A stretch of 64,000 nt of DNA, from NCBI RefSeq assembly GCF_005877905.1, contig NZ_SWDV01000023.1:62001-126000 (forward strand), given 5' to 3'. Within the stretch, counting starts at the first letter, position 1. Every line of letters begins with the position of its first letter. Of this stretch, positions 18,700-27,784 are shown one piece after another. The notes under the pieces are model-generated. The model saw only the letters and a list, made by a program, of their open reading frames with translations. It ran no database searches and was not told the origin of the DNA. The translations under genes were made by a program, and so were the position numbers. The DNA comes from Pseudomonas nicosulfuronedens. GTDB lineage: Bacteria > Pseudomonadota > Gammaproteobacteria > Pseudomonadales > Pseudomonadaceae.

Positions 18700-19698
18700 T
18701 CAGGCGGTGGGGCCGCCTGTAATGCGATCGAAGCCCCGACGGATTTCCTCTTCGGGAAGGTTGTCACCGATGAAGACGATCACGCTCTCGCGCTGTTCGT
18801 TGCCCTTCCATTCGGTGTCCCAGTCGAACCCATACAGCCGCAGCACACCCTGGAACACCAGGCGGCGTTCCTCGCCGGCGATGTTCAGCACGCCCTTGTA
18901 GCGCAGCAGCGAGTTGCCGTGCCATTGCAGCAGGTCGTCCATGAATTCGCTGAGGCGTTCGATTTCCAGCGGCTGGTCGCTGCGCAGCACCAGGGTGGTG
19001 ATGCGGTCGGTGGTGTCCGCCGCCGGGCGAACCGGCCGCAGCAGCGGGCGCAGGCCAACGTCGGCATTGAGGTTGAAGCCGCGTACATCGAGCAGGCGCT
19101 CCAGTTCGATGGCGCCGTGTTCCACGACATGGATCTCGGCACGGCGGTTGATGCGCTGCAAGCGTTCAGCCAGAGCCTCGTACTGAGCTGGCGACACCAG
19201 GTCACTCTTGCTCACCAGGATGCGGTCGCCAAAGCCGACCTGGGCCTGGGCGATCGCCTCCTGCAAGTGACGCTCGGCGTTGGCGGCGTCCACCAGGGTG
19301 ATGATGCCATCGAGCAGGTAGCGCTCACGCAGGGTTTCGTCGACGAAGAAGGTCTGCGCCACTGGGGCCGGATCGGCCAGGCCGGTGCACTCGATCACCA
19401 CGCGGTCGAAGTCCAGCTCGCCGCTGTCACGGCGCTCCAGCAGGACGTAAAGCGCGCGCTCAAGGTCGCTATTGATGGTGCAGCAGACGCAGCCATTGGA
19501 CAGCGTCGTCACCTGCACGGCCTCGTCGCCGAGCAATTGAGCGTCGATGGGGGTCTCGCTGAATTCGTTCTCGATCACGGCGATCTTCAGGCCATGCTCG
19601 GCCTTGAGGATGTGCTTGAGCAGAGTGGTCTTGCCGGCCCCGAGGAAGCCGGTGAGGACAGTCACCGGAATCTGCGGTGCGCTTGCGGAATCGGTCAT
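18700..19698 (-). CDS. yjiA: CobW/COG0523-family GTP-binding protein (YjiA-like)
   Basis: The 332-residue P-loop GTPase shows Walker A GFLGAGKT (17-24), ENEFSETPID, the metal-binding GCVCC (69-73), Walker B VIECTGLADP and NKxD-type VSKSDL, then a C-terminal CobW domain. Members are metallochaperone GTPases that bind Zn2+ or related ions. The gene order cstA-like, ybdD, yjiA matches the conserved pyruvate-transporter locus of enterobacteria and pseudomonads. A terminator lies between ybdD and this gene, so it may be expressed at a lower level than the transporter. Confidence 0.9.
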   Translation of the reverse strand: MTDSASAPQIPVTVLTGFLGAGKTTLLKHILKAEHGLKIAVIENEFSETPIDAQLLGDEAVQVTTLSNGCVCCTINSDLERALYVLLERRDSGELDFDRVVIECTGLADPAPVAQTFFVDETLRERYLLDGIITLVDAANAERHLQEAIAQAQVGFGDRILVSKSDLVSPAQYEALAERLQRINRRAEIHVVEHGAIELERLLDVRGFNLNADVGLRPLLRPVRPAADTTDRITTLVLRSDQPLEIERLSEFMDDLLQWHGNSLLRYKGVLNIAGEERRLVFQGVLRLYGFDWDTEWKGNEQRESVIVFIGDNLPEEEIRRGFDRITGGPTA

Positions 19699-19716
19699 GG
19701 GAACTTCCAGGCAATC

Positions 19717-19752
19717 GGAAAAGAAAACGGGCCGCGATCGCTCGCGGCCCGT
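19717..19752 (-). terminator. Terminator between ybdD and yjiA
   Basis: ACGGGCCGCGA (19727-19737) pairs perfectly with TCGCGGCCCGT (19742-19752) around a 4-nt loop. On the minus strand the stem is followed by TTTTCTTTT, a full intrinsic-terminator layout inside what is usually treated as one operon. Confidence 0.85.
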
Positions 19753-19775
19753 CCGTTATACACCCATCCGCGCGA

Positions 19776-19979
19776 TCAACAGCAGCGGATCGGCCTTCCC
19801 TTGCCGCCACCGTAGCGCGCCTCCTGGCGCTCGCGGAAGAACTCCTCGTAGGTCATCGGAGTCTTGTCCGGGTGCTTGTTCTGCATGTGCTGAACGTAGG
19901 TGTCGTAATCGGGCATGCCGACCAGCATGCGTGCGGCCTGCCCGAGATACTTACCCATGCGGCTGAGGTCGTTGAACAT
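19776..19979 (-). CDS. ybdD: YbdD/YjiX family small protein
   Basis: The 67-residue protein has the family signature: [25 protein letters not shown] followed by [22 protein letters not shown], and ends in two Cys residues (IRCC). Its function is not established, but it is nearly always encoded directly after CstA/BtsT-type transporters, suggesting a role in their assembly or control. It lies 12 bp after the transporter stop codon and has a strong RBS (GGAGGAG). Confidence 0.9.
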   Translation of the reverse strand: MFNDLSRMGKYLGQAARMLVGMPDYDTYVQHMQNKHPDKTPMTYEEFFRERQEARYGGGKGRPIRCC

Positions 19980-19991
19980 GATGCTCCTCCG

Positions 19992-22058
19992 TCAGGCGTC
20001 CGGGATCGGCTGGAACGGAGCTTCCTTGTCGGTGCGCTCCTTCTTGGTCCAGGCGCTGGCGCCTACCTTGATCGCGTACACCAGCACGCTGAACACCACC
20101 AGCAGGAACAGCACGGTGAGGCCGGCGTTGATGTAGGCGTTCATCATCACGTGCTGCATCTGGCCGATGTCCTTGGCCGGGGCGATGATCTGACCAGCGT
20201 CCAGGCCGGCGGAGTACTTCTTGCCCAGGGCGATGAAGCCCACAGCCGGGTTGCTGTCGAACAGCTTGATCAGGCCGGCGGTGGTGGTGCAGATCAGCAG
20301 CCAGGCGGCCGGCAGGGCGGTCACCCAGACGTACTGCTGGCGCTTCATCTTGATCAGCACGACGGTGGAGAGCATCAGCGCGATACCGGCGAGCATCTGG
20401 TTGGAGATGCCGAACAGCGGCCACAGCGTGTTGATGCCACCCAGCGGATCGACCACGCCCTGGTACAGCAGCCAGCCCCACAGCGCGACGCAGCCGCCGG
20501 TGCCGATGATGTTGGCAGTCCAGGATTCGGTCTTCTTCAGCGCCGGGACGAAATTGCCCAGCAGGTCCTGCAGCATGAAGCGCCCGGCACGGGTGCCGGC
20601 GTCCACCGCGGTGAGGATGAACAGCGCTTCGAAGAGGATCGCGAAGTGGTACCAGAAGGCCATGGTGTTCTCACCCGGCAGCACCTGGTGGAGGATGTGC
20701 GCGATGCCCACGGCGAGGGTCGGCGCACCACCGGCACGGGCCAGGATGGTGGTCTCGCCGATGTCCTTGGCGGTCTGGGTCAGCACTTCCGGGGTGATGG
20801 TGAAGCCCCAGCTGCTGACGGTCGCGGCCACGGCAGTGACGTCGGTACCGACGACCGCCGGCGGGCTGTTCATGGCGAAGTAGATGCCCGGCTCGATGAC
20901 CGAGGCGGCGACCATCGCCATGATGGCCACGAAGGACTCCATCAGCATGCCGCCGTAGCCGATGTAGCGGGCGTCCGGCTCGCGGTTGAGCAGCTTGGGC
21001 GTGGTGCCCGAGGAGATCAGCGCGTGGAAGCCAGAGACGGCGCCACAGGCGATGGTGATGAACAGGAACGGGAACAGGCCGCCCTTCCATACCGGGCCGG
21101 TTCCGTCGGTGAACTGGGTCAGCGCCGGCATTTTCAGCTCCGGCGAAACGATCACGATGCCGATGGCCAGGGCGATGATGGTGCCGATCTTGAGGAAGGT
21201 CGACAGGTAGTCACGCGGCGCCAGCAGCAGCCACACCGGCAGGACTGAGGCGATGGCGCCGTAGGCGATCAGCATCCAGACGATCTGCACGCCATGGAAG
21301 GTGAACACCGGGGCCCACTCTGGGCTGGCGGCGATCTGGCCACCAAGCCAGATGGAGCCCAGCAGCAGGATGATGCCTACCACCGAAATCTCGCCGATGC
21401 GGCCCGGGCGGATGTAGCGCATGTACACGCCCATGAACAGCGCGATCGGGATGGTCGCCAACACGGTGAACATGCCCCACGGGCTTTCGGCCAGGGCCTT
21501 CACCACGATCAGCGCGAGCACCGCGAGGATGATGATCATGATCAGGAACGCGCCGAACAGAGCGATGGTCCCCGCCACCTGCCCCATTTCCTCGCGGACC
21601 AGCTCACCCAGCGAACGCCCGTTGCGGCGGCTGGAGATGAACAGCACCATGAAATCCTGCACGGCACCGGCCAGCACCACGCCGGCAATCAGCCAGAGCG
21701 TGCCGGGCAGATAGCCCATCTGCGCAGCCAGTACGGGACCGACCAGCGGGCCGGCGCCAGCGATGGCAGCGAAGTGGTGACCGAAGAGGATGTGCTTGTT
21801 GGTCGGGACGTAGTCCAGGCCGTCGTTGTTGAGGACCGCGGGGGTCGCTCGGTTGGCATCCAGCTGCATCACCTTGGTGGCGATGAACAGGCTGTAGTAG
21901 CGGTAGGCGACCAAGTAGATGGCAACCGCCGCGACGACGATCCACAGTGCGTTGATGGCTTCGCCGCGACGTAGTGCCACGACTCCCAAGGCAAATGCAC
22001 CGACTATCGCCACCGCCAGCCAGGCGAGGTGACGTAGCAGGCTGTTGTTATTGTTCAT
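19992..22058 (-). CDS. cstA: CstA/BtsT-family pyruvate or peptide transporter
   Basis: The 688-residue inner-membrane protein has about sixteen hydrophobic helices and CstA-family motifs: KHILFGHHFAAIAGAGPLVGPVLAAQMGYLPG (about residues 88-120), GRSLGELVREEMG, and SGTTPKLLNREPDARYIGYGGMLMES. CstA and BtsT of E. coli import pyruvate (and CstA was first linked to peptide use in starvation). The ybdD-yjiA neighbours favour the BtsT-like arrangement. The ATG at 22058 follows GGAAG. Which substrate dominates here is inferred. Confidence 0.92.
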   Translation of the reverse strand: MNNNNSLLRHLAWLAVAIVGAFALGVVALRRGEAINALWIVVAAVAIYLVAYRYYSLFIATKVMQLDANRATPAVLNNDGLDYVPTNKHILFGHHFAAIAGAGPLVGPVLAAQMGYLPGTLWLIAGVVLAGAVQDFMVLFISSRRNGRSLGELVREEMGQVAGTIALFGAFLIMIIILAVLALIVVKALAESPWGMFTVLATIPIALFMGVYMRYIRPGRIGEISVVGIILLLGSIWLGGQIAASPEWAPVFTFHGVQIVWMLIAYGAIASVLPVWLLLAPRDYLSTFLKIGTIIALAIGIVIVSPELKMPALTQFTDGTGPVWKGGLFPFLFITIACGAVSGFHALISSGTTPKLLNREPDARYIGYGGMLMESFVAIMAMVAASVIEPGIYFAMNSPPAVVGTDVTAVAATVSSWGFTITPEVLTQTAKDIGETTILARAGGAPTLAVGIAHILHQVLPGENTMAFWYHFAILFEALFILTAVDAGTRAGRFMLQDLLGNFVPALKKTESWTANIIGTGGCVALWGWLLYQGVVDPLGGINTLWPLFGISNQMLAGIALMLSTVVLIKMKRQQYVWVTALPAAWLLICTTTAGLIKLFDSNPAVGFIALGKKYSAGLDAGQIIAPAKDIGQMQHVMMNAYINAGLTVLFLLVVFSVLVYAIKVGASAWTKKERTDKEAPFQPIPDA

Positions 22059-22203
22059 AGCGAGGCTTCCGACAGTTTGAAGGCGAGAATTCGCAGAAAA
22101 ATTCTAGTCTTTTCCAGCGACCCATTCATACGACCTTAGTCTAGAGCGGTTACGCGCTTATTGCCGGAGGTCAACGCGTTCCGACCCTGGAGTCAGGAAA
22201 TGA

Positions 22204-22229
22204 AAAGGCCCGCCTGAGGCGGGCCCTTT
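22204..22229. terminator. Terminator of the DUF3015 gene
   Basis: AAAGGCCCGCC and GGCGGGCCCTTT form a GC-rich stem around TGA, with A- and T-rich ends on both sides. It lies 18 bp beyond the stop codon of the minus-strand DUF3015 gene. Confidence 0.8.
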
Positions 22230-22246
22230 CATGCTGCGGCAGATTG

Positions 22247-22756
22247 TCAGGCAGGCTGCTTGGCGTACTGCGCCAGCGTCTGGTCACGGCTCATCACGGC
22301 CAGGGTGTTGTTCAGCACCTGCTCGCCGGTGGCGTCCTTGGAGGTGAAGATCTCACCGAAGTGCTGCTGGGTGACCTGAGCGAAATGGGCGCGATCCTGG
22401 GTCGGAATACCGAGCAGGACGGCGTAGGCGTCCAGTGCTTCACCGTGTCCCTGGGCCATGTTCTCGGCGATGTTGTCGAGCATGCCGTTCATGGCGAAGA
22501 TCGAGCGACCGCCGTAGGTGATGCGCTGGCTGGCGTCGCAACCGTTGGTCCCGGAGGTCAGGCCGAAGGTGGCGTTGCCCGAGGTACCGTTGGTGGTGGT
22601 GGCCAGCAGGTGCGGGAACAGGCCGCGCTGACCATCGAAGACCATGTTGCCCCAGCCGCAACCCTTGCCGCTCTGGCCAGCTTCGTCCGCGTGCGCTGCC
22701 AGGCTGGCAACGCTGATAACCCCAAAAATCAGACCCTTGATGAGTTTATTGTCCAT
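22247..22756 (-). CDS. DUF3015 family exported protein
   Basis: The 169-residue protein begins with a signal peptide (MDNKLIKGLIFGVISVASLAAHA). The mature part matches DUF3015: GKGCGWGNMVFDGQRGLFPHLLATTTNGTSGNATFGLTSGTNGC, with two Cys likely forming a disulfide. The family is widespread in Pseudomonas, periplasmic or outer-membrane associated, and of unknown function. I take ATG 22756 (M44 of the open frame) because it starts the signal peptide. Confidence 0.85.
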   Translation of the reverse strand: MDNKLIKGLIFGVISVASLAAHADEAGQSGKGCGWGNMVFDGQRGLFPHLLATTTNGTSGNATFGLTSGTNGCDASQRITYGGRSIFAMNGMLDNIAENMAQGHGEALDAYAVLLGIPTQDRAHFAQVTQQHFGEIFTSKDATGEQVLNNTLAVMSRDQTLAQYAKQPA

Positions 22757-22935
22757 GCTCTGCACTCCGCAGTTGTAGTGGTTAAACGCACATGGAGCTT
22801 TGGCGAGGGTCAGCAGACTGTCAAACCCGCTCGGGCTGCGTCTGACGGACGAAACGTCAGCAATCGGTGTACGACGCGTCAGCAATGGCTTGCGTCTATA
22901 GTGAGGCGAAGCAGAAACGGCCGGAGAGCCACGAC

Positions 22936-23304
22936 ATGACTGACGATCACGACGAGCGCCGACGCTTCCAGCGCATCGCCTTTGACGCCGGCACCGAGAT
23001 CAGCCAGGGCGACCTGCGCTGGAAGGTGACGCTGCTGGACCTGTCCCTTCAGGGGCTGCTGGTGCAACGTCCGGAACACTGGAGCATCGTCGCGCAGGAA
23101 CCGGTGCAGGTGCGCATCTACCTGGGCTTCGACGTCAACGTCTATATGGAGGCCGACCTCGCCTGGGAACGTGAAGGCCTGCTGGGCTTCAACTGCCGGC
23201 ACATCGACCTGGACTCCATCAGCCACCTGCGCCGCCTGGTGGAGCTGAACCTGGGTGACGAATCGCTGCTGGAGCGGGAACTGACGCTACTGAGCGAGCA
23301 TTGA
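22936..23304 (+). CDS. PilZ-domain protein
   Basis: This 122-residue single-domain protein carries the c-di-GMP-binding elements RRRFQR (about residues 8-13) and DLSLQG (about 37-42). It fits the PilZ consensus RxxxR followed by (D/N)xSxxG, with the fold continuing through [20 protein letters not shown]. It has no other domain, so it would act as a c-di-GMP-dependent adaptor. The start at 22936 opens the family sequence; an upstream ATG at 22867 is not needed. Confidence 0.88.
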   Translation: MTDDHDERRRFQRIAFDAGTEISQGDLRWKVTLLDLSLQGLLVQRPEHWSIVAQEPVQVRIYLGFDVNVYMEADLAWEREGLLGFNCRHIDLDSISHLRRLVELNLGDESLLERELTLLSEH

Positions 23305-23312
23305 AATCCCCT

Positions 23313-23358
23313 GTAGGAGCGCGCCATGCGCGCGATCGCGGGCATGGCCCGCTCCTAC
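23313..23358. repeat. REP-type palindrome (GTAGGAGCGCGCC variant)
   Basis: GTAGGAGCGCGCCATGCGCG is answered by GCGGGCATGGCCCGCTCCTAC. The ends match the family A repeat but the interior differs. It lies between the convergent PilZ and radA genes, where it may act as a transcript end. Confidence 0.75.
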
Positions 23359-23367
23359 AAGGATGAA

Positions 23368-24747
23368 TTACTCGAATAGCGCATCCAGCGCCTGCTCCAG
23401 GCGCGTCACCGCGATGACCTGCAGGCCGGGCGGCGACTCCTTCGGTGCGTTGCCCTTGGGCACGATCGCACGCTTGAAGCCATGCTTGGCCGCTTCCTTC
23501 AGGCGTTCCTGGCCACTGGGCACCGGCCGCACCTCGCCGGACAACCCGACCTCGCCGAACACCAGCAACTGGTGATCCAGCGGACGGTTGCGCAAGCTGG
23601 ACATCACCGCCGCCATCAACGCCAGGTCCGAAGCCGTCTCCAGAACCTTCACACCGCCGACTACGTTGAGGAACACGTCCTGGTCGTAGGTCGGAATACC
23701 GCCATGGCGGTGCAGCACCGCCAGCAGCATGGCCAAGCGGTTCTGGTCCAGGCCCAGGGTCACTCGACGCGGGTTGGCCAGGTGGCTGGTGTCCACCAGC
23801 GCCTGCACTTCCACCAGCATCGGCCGCGAGCCTTCCCAGGTGGCCATGACCACGCTGCCCGGCACCGATTCCTGGGCGCGAGTGAGGAAAATTGCCGACG
23901 GGTTGGAGACTTCCTTCAGACCACGGTCGGTCATGGCGAAAACGCCCAGTTCGTTCACCGCGCCGAAGCGGTTCTTCACCGCACGGAGCAGGCGCAGGCG
24001 GCCGTCGGACTCGCCCTCGAAATACAGCACGGTGTCGACCATGTGCTCCAGTACGCGCGGGCCGGCCAGGGAGCCTTCCTTGGTGACGTGACCGACCAGG
24101 AAGATCGCCGTGCCGCTCTGCTTGGCGAAACGCACCAGCAGCGCCGCACTCTCGCGCACCTGCGCGACGCCGCCCGGCGCGGATTGCAGCTGTTCGGTGA
24201 AGATGGTCTGGATCGAGTCGATCACCATCACCTTGGGCTGCTCCTGGCGCGCCGTGGCGATGATGGTTTCGATGCAGGTCTCGGTCATGACCTTGAGCTT
24301 GTCTTCGGGCAGGCCCAGGCGGCGGGCACGCATGGCGACCTGCTGCTGGGATTCCTCGCCCGTGACATAGAGCGCCGGCAGGCGCGTGGCGATGTTGCAG
24401 AGGGTCTGCAGGAGGATGGTGGACTTGCCGATGCCGGGGTCGCCACCGATCAGCACGACCGAGCCGTCGACCAGGCCGCCGCCCAGGGCGCGATCCAGCT
24501 CCGCCGAGGCGGTGGAGAAACGGGGCATTTCCTCGACGCTGACTTCGGCGAGGGTCTTGATGTTGGCCTGCTGGCCGGCCCAGCCGCCACGGCCGGAAGA
24601 GCTACTGCCCGAGCCACCCGTGGGGGTGGTGTCGATGACGGTTTCGACCAGAGTGTTCCAGGCACCGCAATCAGGGCACTGACCGGCCCATTTCGGGTAG
24701 GTGGCGCCGCACTCGGTGCAGCCGTACATGCGCTTGGCCTTGGCCAT
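23368..24747 (-). CDS. radA: DNA repair protein RadA (branch-migration ATPase)
   Basis: The 459-residue protein has the N-terminal zinc finger (Cys10, 13, 24, 27), a RecA-like ATPase with Walker A GGDPGIGKST (101-110), the RadA-specific KNRFG motif in LLRAVKNRFGA, and a C-terminal Lon-protease-like domain (ALMAAVMSSLRNRPLD, GEVGLSGEVRPV). RadA drives D-loop branch migration with RecA during recombinational repair. Length and domain order are standard. Confidence 0.97.
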   Translation of the reverse strand: MAKAKRMYGCTECGATYPKWAGQCPDCGAWNTLVETVIDTTPTGGSGSSSSGRGGWAGQQANIKTLAEVSVEEMPRFSTASAELDRALGGGLVDGSVVLIGGDPGIGKSTILLQTLCNIATRLPALYVTGEESQQQVAMRARRLGLPEDKLKVMTETCIETIIATARQEQPKVMVIDSIQTIFTEQLQSAPGGVAQVRESAALLVRFAKQSGTAIFLVGHVTKEGSLAGPRVLEHMVDTVLYFEGESDGRLRLLRAVKNRFGAVNELGVFAMTDRGLKEVSNPSAIFLTRAQESVPGSVVMATWEGSRPMLVEVQALVDTSHLANPRRVTLGLDQNRLAMLLAVLHRHGGIPTYDQDVFLNVVGGVKVLETASDLALMAAVMSSLRNRPLDHQLLVFGEVGLSGEVRPVPSGQERLKEAAKHGFKRAIVPKGNAPKESPPGLQVIAVTRLEQALDALFE

Positions 24748-24801
24748 GAGGGACTTCCGTCGAATACAAAGTCCGCATCATAGCCAATCGGGCCAGGCGC
24801 T

Positions 24802-25044
24802 TCAGCTCGCGAGGCGGCGGTACTGGCTTTCCATATCGTGCTTGAGGCTTTCGCGGCGCATCAGCAGCGAGGCCAGGGTGCAGTCGGGGCGTTCGATGCC
24901 CTCCTCCACGCGGCCGATTCGCTGGTCCAGCAGCTCGTACTGCAGCTTCAGGCGAACCAGTCGCTCCTGCGCGCGCAGGGCATCGGCGTTGCGTTTGGGG
25001 AGCTTGGTGACGGAGTTGCCAGAGGACGAAATGGCTTTACGCAT
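24802..25044 (-). CDS. Small coiled-coil protein, YdcH-like
   Basis: An 80-residue charged helical protein: KRNADALRAQERLVRLKLQYELLDQRIGRVEEGI, then SLLMRRESLKHDMESQYRR. It resembles DUF465/YdcH proteins and lies 76 bp after a clearer YdcH gene on the same strand. I choose ATG 25044; the open frame extends to 25098. Function unknown. Confidence 0.65.
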   Translation of the reverse strand: MRKAISSSGNSVTKLPKRNADALRAQERLVRLKLQYELLDQRIGRVEEGIERPDCTLASLLMRRESLKHDMESQYRRLAS

Positions 25045-25120
25045 GGCGGTGGCACCGGTTGGAAAGAGATGACGGGAGCCTACGCCTCGCTCCGACACAC
25101 ACCCTTGACTTTGATCAAGC

Positions 25121-25363
25121 TCAGCCGGATCGCTTGAGCAGGTCGGAAATCTCGTCTTTCAGCGCCACGCGTTGCAGTTTGAGGGAGTTGAGAGCGAGGT
25201 CGTCCATCGCCTGGCGGCCGTCCTCGATGTCGTAGATCTTCTTGTCCAGCTCCTCGTAGCTGGCGGCCATGCGGGTGAAGTTCGCGTCCTTCCCGTGCAA
25301 CCGGGTCATCAGGGCCTTCTGGTCGGGGAATTCGCGGGACAGGGGATGATGCTCGAGCGGCAT
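25121..25363 (-). CDS. YdcH family protein (DUF465)
   Basis: The 80-residue helical protein matches DUF465: HHPLSREFPDQKALMTRLHGKDANFTRMAASYEELDKKIYDIEDG, ending in VALKDEISDLLKRS. These small proteins are probably dimeric coiled coils; their role is unknown. The AGGAGG ribosome binding site is very strong. Confidence 0.88.
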   Translation of the reverse strand: MPLEHHPLSREFPDQKALMTRLHGKDANFTRMAASYEELDKKIYDIEDGRQAMDDLALNSLKLQRVALKDEISDLLKRSG

Positions 25364-25548
25364 GGCGGGCCTCCTTCTGTGGATGCTTGGGCATGAATGG
25401 CTTGCCCGATAAGCCTAGACCACCGCGCGATGCCGCCCACAGCCGCCGGTCAACCCATTGGAATTGAGCGCACACGGGGTGTTCAGACGGCGACAGGCCG
25501 CTAAACTGCGCCTGTCCCCCTCTATCTTGCGTAACAAGGAGTCAGTGC

Positions 25549-25965
25549 ATGAGTCTGCTTAGCGAATTCAAGGCCTTCGCGGTCAAGGGCAACGTCGTCG
25601 ACATGGCCGTCGGTATCATCATCGGCGCCGCGTTCGGCAAGATCGTCTCGTCCTTCGTCGGCGACGTGATCATGCCGCCCATCGGCCTGCTGATCGGTGG
25701 CGTGGACTTCTCCGACCTGGCCATCACGCTCAAGGCCGCCGAGGGCGATGTGCCCGCAGTGGTGCTGGCCTATGGCAAATTCCTTCAGACCTGCCTGGAC
25801 TTCATCATCGTCGCCTTCGCCATCTTCATGGGCATCAAGGCGATCAACCGTCTCAAGCGCGAGGAAGCCGTGGAGCCCAGCGCTCCGCCGGTGCCTACGC
25901 CTGAAGAAACCCTGCTGACCGAGATCCGCGACCTGCTCAAGCAGCAGAACAACCGCGCTCCTTGA
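25549..25965 (+). CDS. mscL: Large-conductance mechanosensitive channel MscL
   Basis: The 138-residue protein has the MscL N-terminal amphipathic helix and TM1 ([33 protein letters not shown]), the [13 protein letters not shown] loop, TM2 ([22 protein letters not shown]) and the charged C-terminal helix. It opens under membrane tension to release solutes in osmotic downshock. AAGGAG lies nine bases before the ATG. Confidence 0.97.
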   Translation: MSLLSEFKAFAVKGNVVDMAVGIIIGAAFGKIVSSFVGDVIMPPIGLLIGGVDFSDLAITLKAAEGDVPAVVLAYGKFLQTCLDFIIVAFAIFMGIKAINRLKREEAVEPSAPPVPTPEETLLTEIRDLLKQQNNRAP

Positions 25966-26004
25966 GCAGATCGATGATCGGGCCGGGCGCGCCCCCTCCT
26001 GGCG

Positions 26005-27555
26005 TCAGGCCGGCGGCGTAAGCAGCACGCGGCCGATGCGCCGCTCGCTGACATCCGTCACCTCCAGGCGCCAGCCGCCCAGCTCCAGCGTGTCCCCCTT
26101 GGCCGGCAAGCGGCCAAGGTGCTTGAGCGCCAGCCCACCGAGGGTCTGGTACTCCGCTGTCGGGCGAGCATGGAAGCCGACCCTGTCGGCCAGCGCCGAC
26201 AGCGTCACGGCACCGTCCACCCGGTAGGCGCCCGCCTCCGCCTCGATGTCCGTACCGGACACCTCGCTGGCGTCCGGCAGCTCACCGGCGATGGCTTCCA
26301 GCACGTCGGTCATGCTCAGCATGCCCTCGAAGCCACCGAACTCGTTGACCACAAAGGCCAGGTGAGTAGAGGCCTCACGCATTTGTTCCAGTGCGCCCAG
26401 CACCGTGCTGCTGTCCGGCAGGCTCAGCGGCTCGCGCAGCAGCGGCAGGATGTCCAGCTCGCGGCCCTGCAGCAGGGCAGAGAACAGCTCCTTCTTGTGC
26501 ACATAGCCCAGCGGCTCGTCGATGTTGCCTTCACGGATCACCAGCAGGCGCGAGTACGGCGACTCCAGCAGCGCACGGCGGATGTTCTCCGGGCTGTCGG
26601 CCACGTCCACCCGATGCACGCGCTGGCGGTCGATCATCACGGCTTTTACCGGACGCTCGGCCAGGCCCAGCACACCGCTGATCATCACCCGCTCGCGGCG
26701 GTCGAACGGCGCGTCGCCGCCATCGTCCGGGCCCACCAGGTCGGCGATCTCCTCACCCACCTCATCGGCGTCGACCTTGCCACCCATCAGGCGCAGCACG
26801 GCGTGGGCGGTGCGCTGGCGCAAACCACGCTGACCGCGCTGGCTCTTCTGGCGCTTCCAGCGCACCAGCTGGTTGGCCATCTCGATCAGCAGGCTGAAGC
26901 CGATGGCAGCGTACAGGTAGCCTTTCGGGATGTGGAAGCCCAGGCCTTCGGCAGTCAGGCTGAAGCCGATCATCAGCAGGAAGCCCAGGCAGAGCATGAT
27001 CACCGTCGGGTGCTCGTTGACGAAGCGGGTCAGCGGCTTGCTGGCCACCATCATCAGGCCGATGGAGAAGATCACCGCGATCATCATCACTTCCAGCTGG
27101 TCGACCATGCCCACGGCGGTGATCACCGCGTCAAGGGAGAACACAGCGTCCAGCACCACGATCTGCGCGACCACCGGCCAGAACGCGGCATAGACGCGCT
27201 TGCCGTTGGAAGTGTGCACACGGCCTTCAAGGCGCTCATGCAGCTCCAGCGTGGCCTTGAACAACAGGAACAGACCACCGAACAACATGATCAGGTCGCG
27301 GCCAGAGAAGGTCTTGCCGAACACTTCAATGAGCGGTTCGGTGAGCGTAACCAGCCAGGAAATGCTCGCCAGCAGGCCCAGGCGCATCAGCAGCGCCAGC
27401 GACAGGCCGATCAGCCGCGCGCGGTCGCGCAGGTGCGGCGGCAGCTTGTCCGCAAGGATCGCGATGAAGACCAGGTTATCGATGCCGAGCACCAGCTCGA
27501 GCAGGATCAGGGTGAGCAGGCCAAGCCAGGCCGTGGGGTCCATCAACCATTCCAT
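26005..27555 (-). CDS. TerC-type membrane protein with CBS pair and CorC/HlyC domain
   Basis: The 516-residue protein has an N-terminal TerC domain of about seven helices ([21 protein letters not shown] at about 19-39; [18 protein letters not shown] near 140), a linker, two CBS motifs ([35 protein letters not shown]) and a C-terminal CorC/HlyC transporter-associated domain ([19 protein letters not shown]). This architecture is that of YegH/YoaE proteins. Acidic residues in the TerC part suggest metal-ion transport, and CBS domains sense nucleotides. It starts at ATG 27555 with GAGGTGAG upstream and overlaps a short upstream ORF. Confidence 0.9.
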   Translation of the reverse strand: MEWLMDPTAWLGLLTLILLELVLGIDNLVFIAILADKLPPHLRDRARLIGLSLALLMRLGLLASISWLVTLTEPLIEVFGKTFSGRDLIMLFGGLFLLFKATLELHERLEGRVHTSNGKRVYAAFWPVVAQIVVLDAVFSLDAVITAVGMVDQLEVMMIAVIFSIGLMMVASKPLTRFVNEHPTVIMLCLGFLLMIGFSLTAEGLGFHIPKGYLYAAIGFSLLIEMANQLVRWKRQKSQRGQRGLRQRTAHAVLRLMGGKVDADEVGEEIADLVGPDDGGDAPFDRRERVMISGVLGLAERPVKAVMIDRQRVHRVDVADSPENIRRALLESPYSRLLVIREGNIDEPLGYVHKKELFSALLQGRELDILPLLREPLSLPDSSTVLGALEQMREASTHLAFVVNEFGGFEGMLSMTDVLEAIAGELPDASEVSGTDIEAEAGAYRVDGAVTLSALADRVGFHARPTAEYQTLGGLALKHLGRLPAKGDTLELGGWRLEVTDVSERRIGRVLLTPPA

Positions 27556-27692
27556 GTCGACTCACCTCGCTGGGTGCGCGCCATGGCAGGCTGGGAAGGC
27601 TTATCCGCGAACGCGGGTGCCGGGGGAGGTTCGCCGACCACCGGCTCTACAGGGGTAGATAGCGGGGTCGGCGTCGTACTTTGACTGTCCAT
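27543..27692 (-). CDS. Possible proline-rich upstream ORF overlapping the terC-like start
   Basis: An open frame of 49 codons begins at ATG 27692 and ends at TGA 27543-27545, 13 bases inside the TerC-like gene. The peptide is rich in Pro and Thr ([14 protein letters not shown]) and contains a PPP run in GEPPPAPAF. Its start has no good ribosome binding site. Overlap with the next start suggests translational coupling or a leader-peptide role. It could also be a chance frame. Confidence 0.35.
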   Translation of the reverse strand: MDSQSTTPTPLSTPVEPVVGEPPPAPAFADKPSQPAMARTQRGESTWNG

Positions 27693-27784
27693 AAGGTCCG
27701 AAAAAAGGGAAACGGACGCTCATCCTAAGGGCAAAGGGCCTTCACCCTAAGCAGACAATCTTTTCAAAATCTATCGAACGAGGC

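Noticed and set aside
27556-27784. A second yybP-ykoY riboswitch upstream of the TerC-like gene.
   Set aside because: TerC genes often have one, but the GGGGAGTAGC element is absent on the minus strand here.
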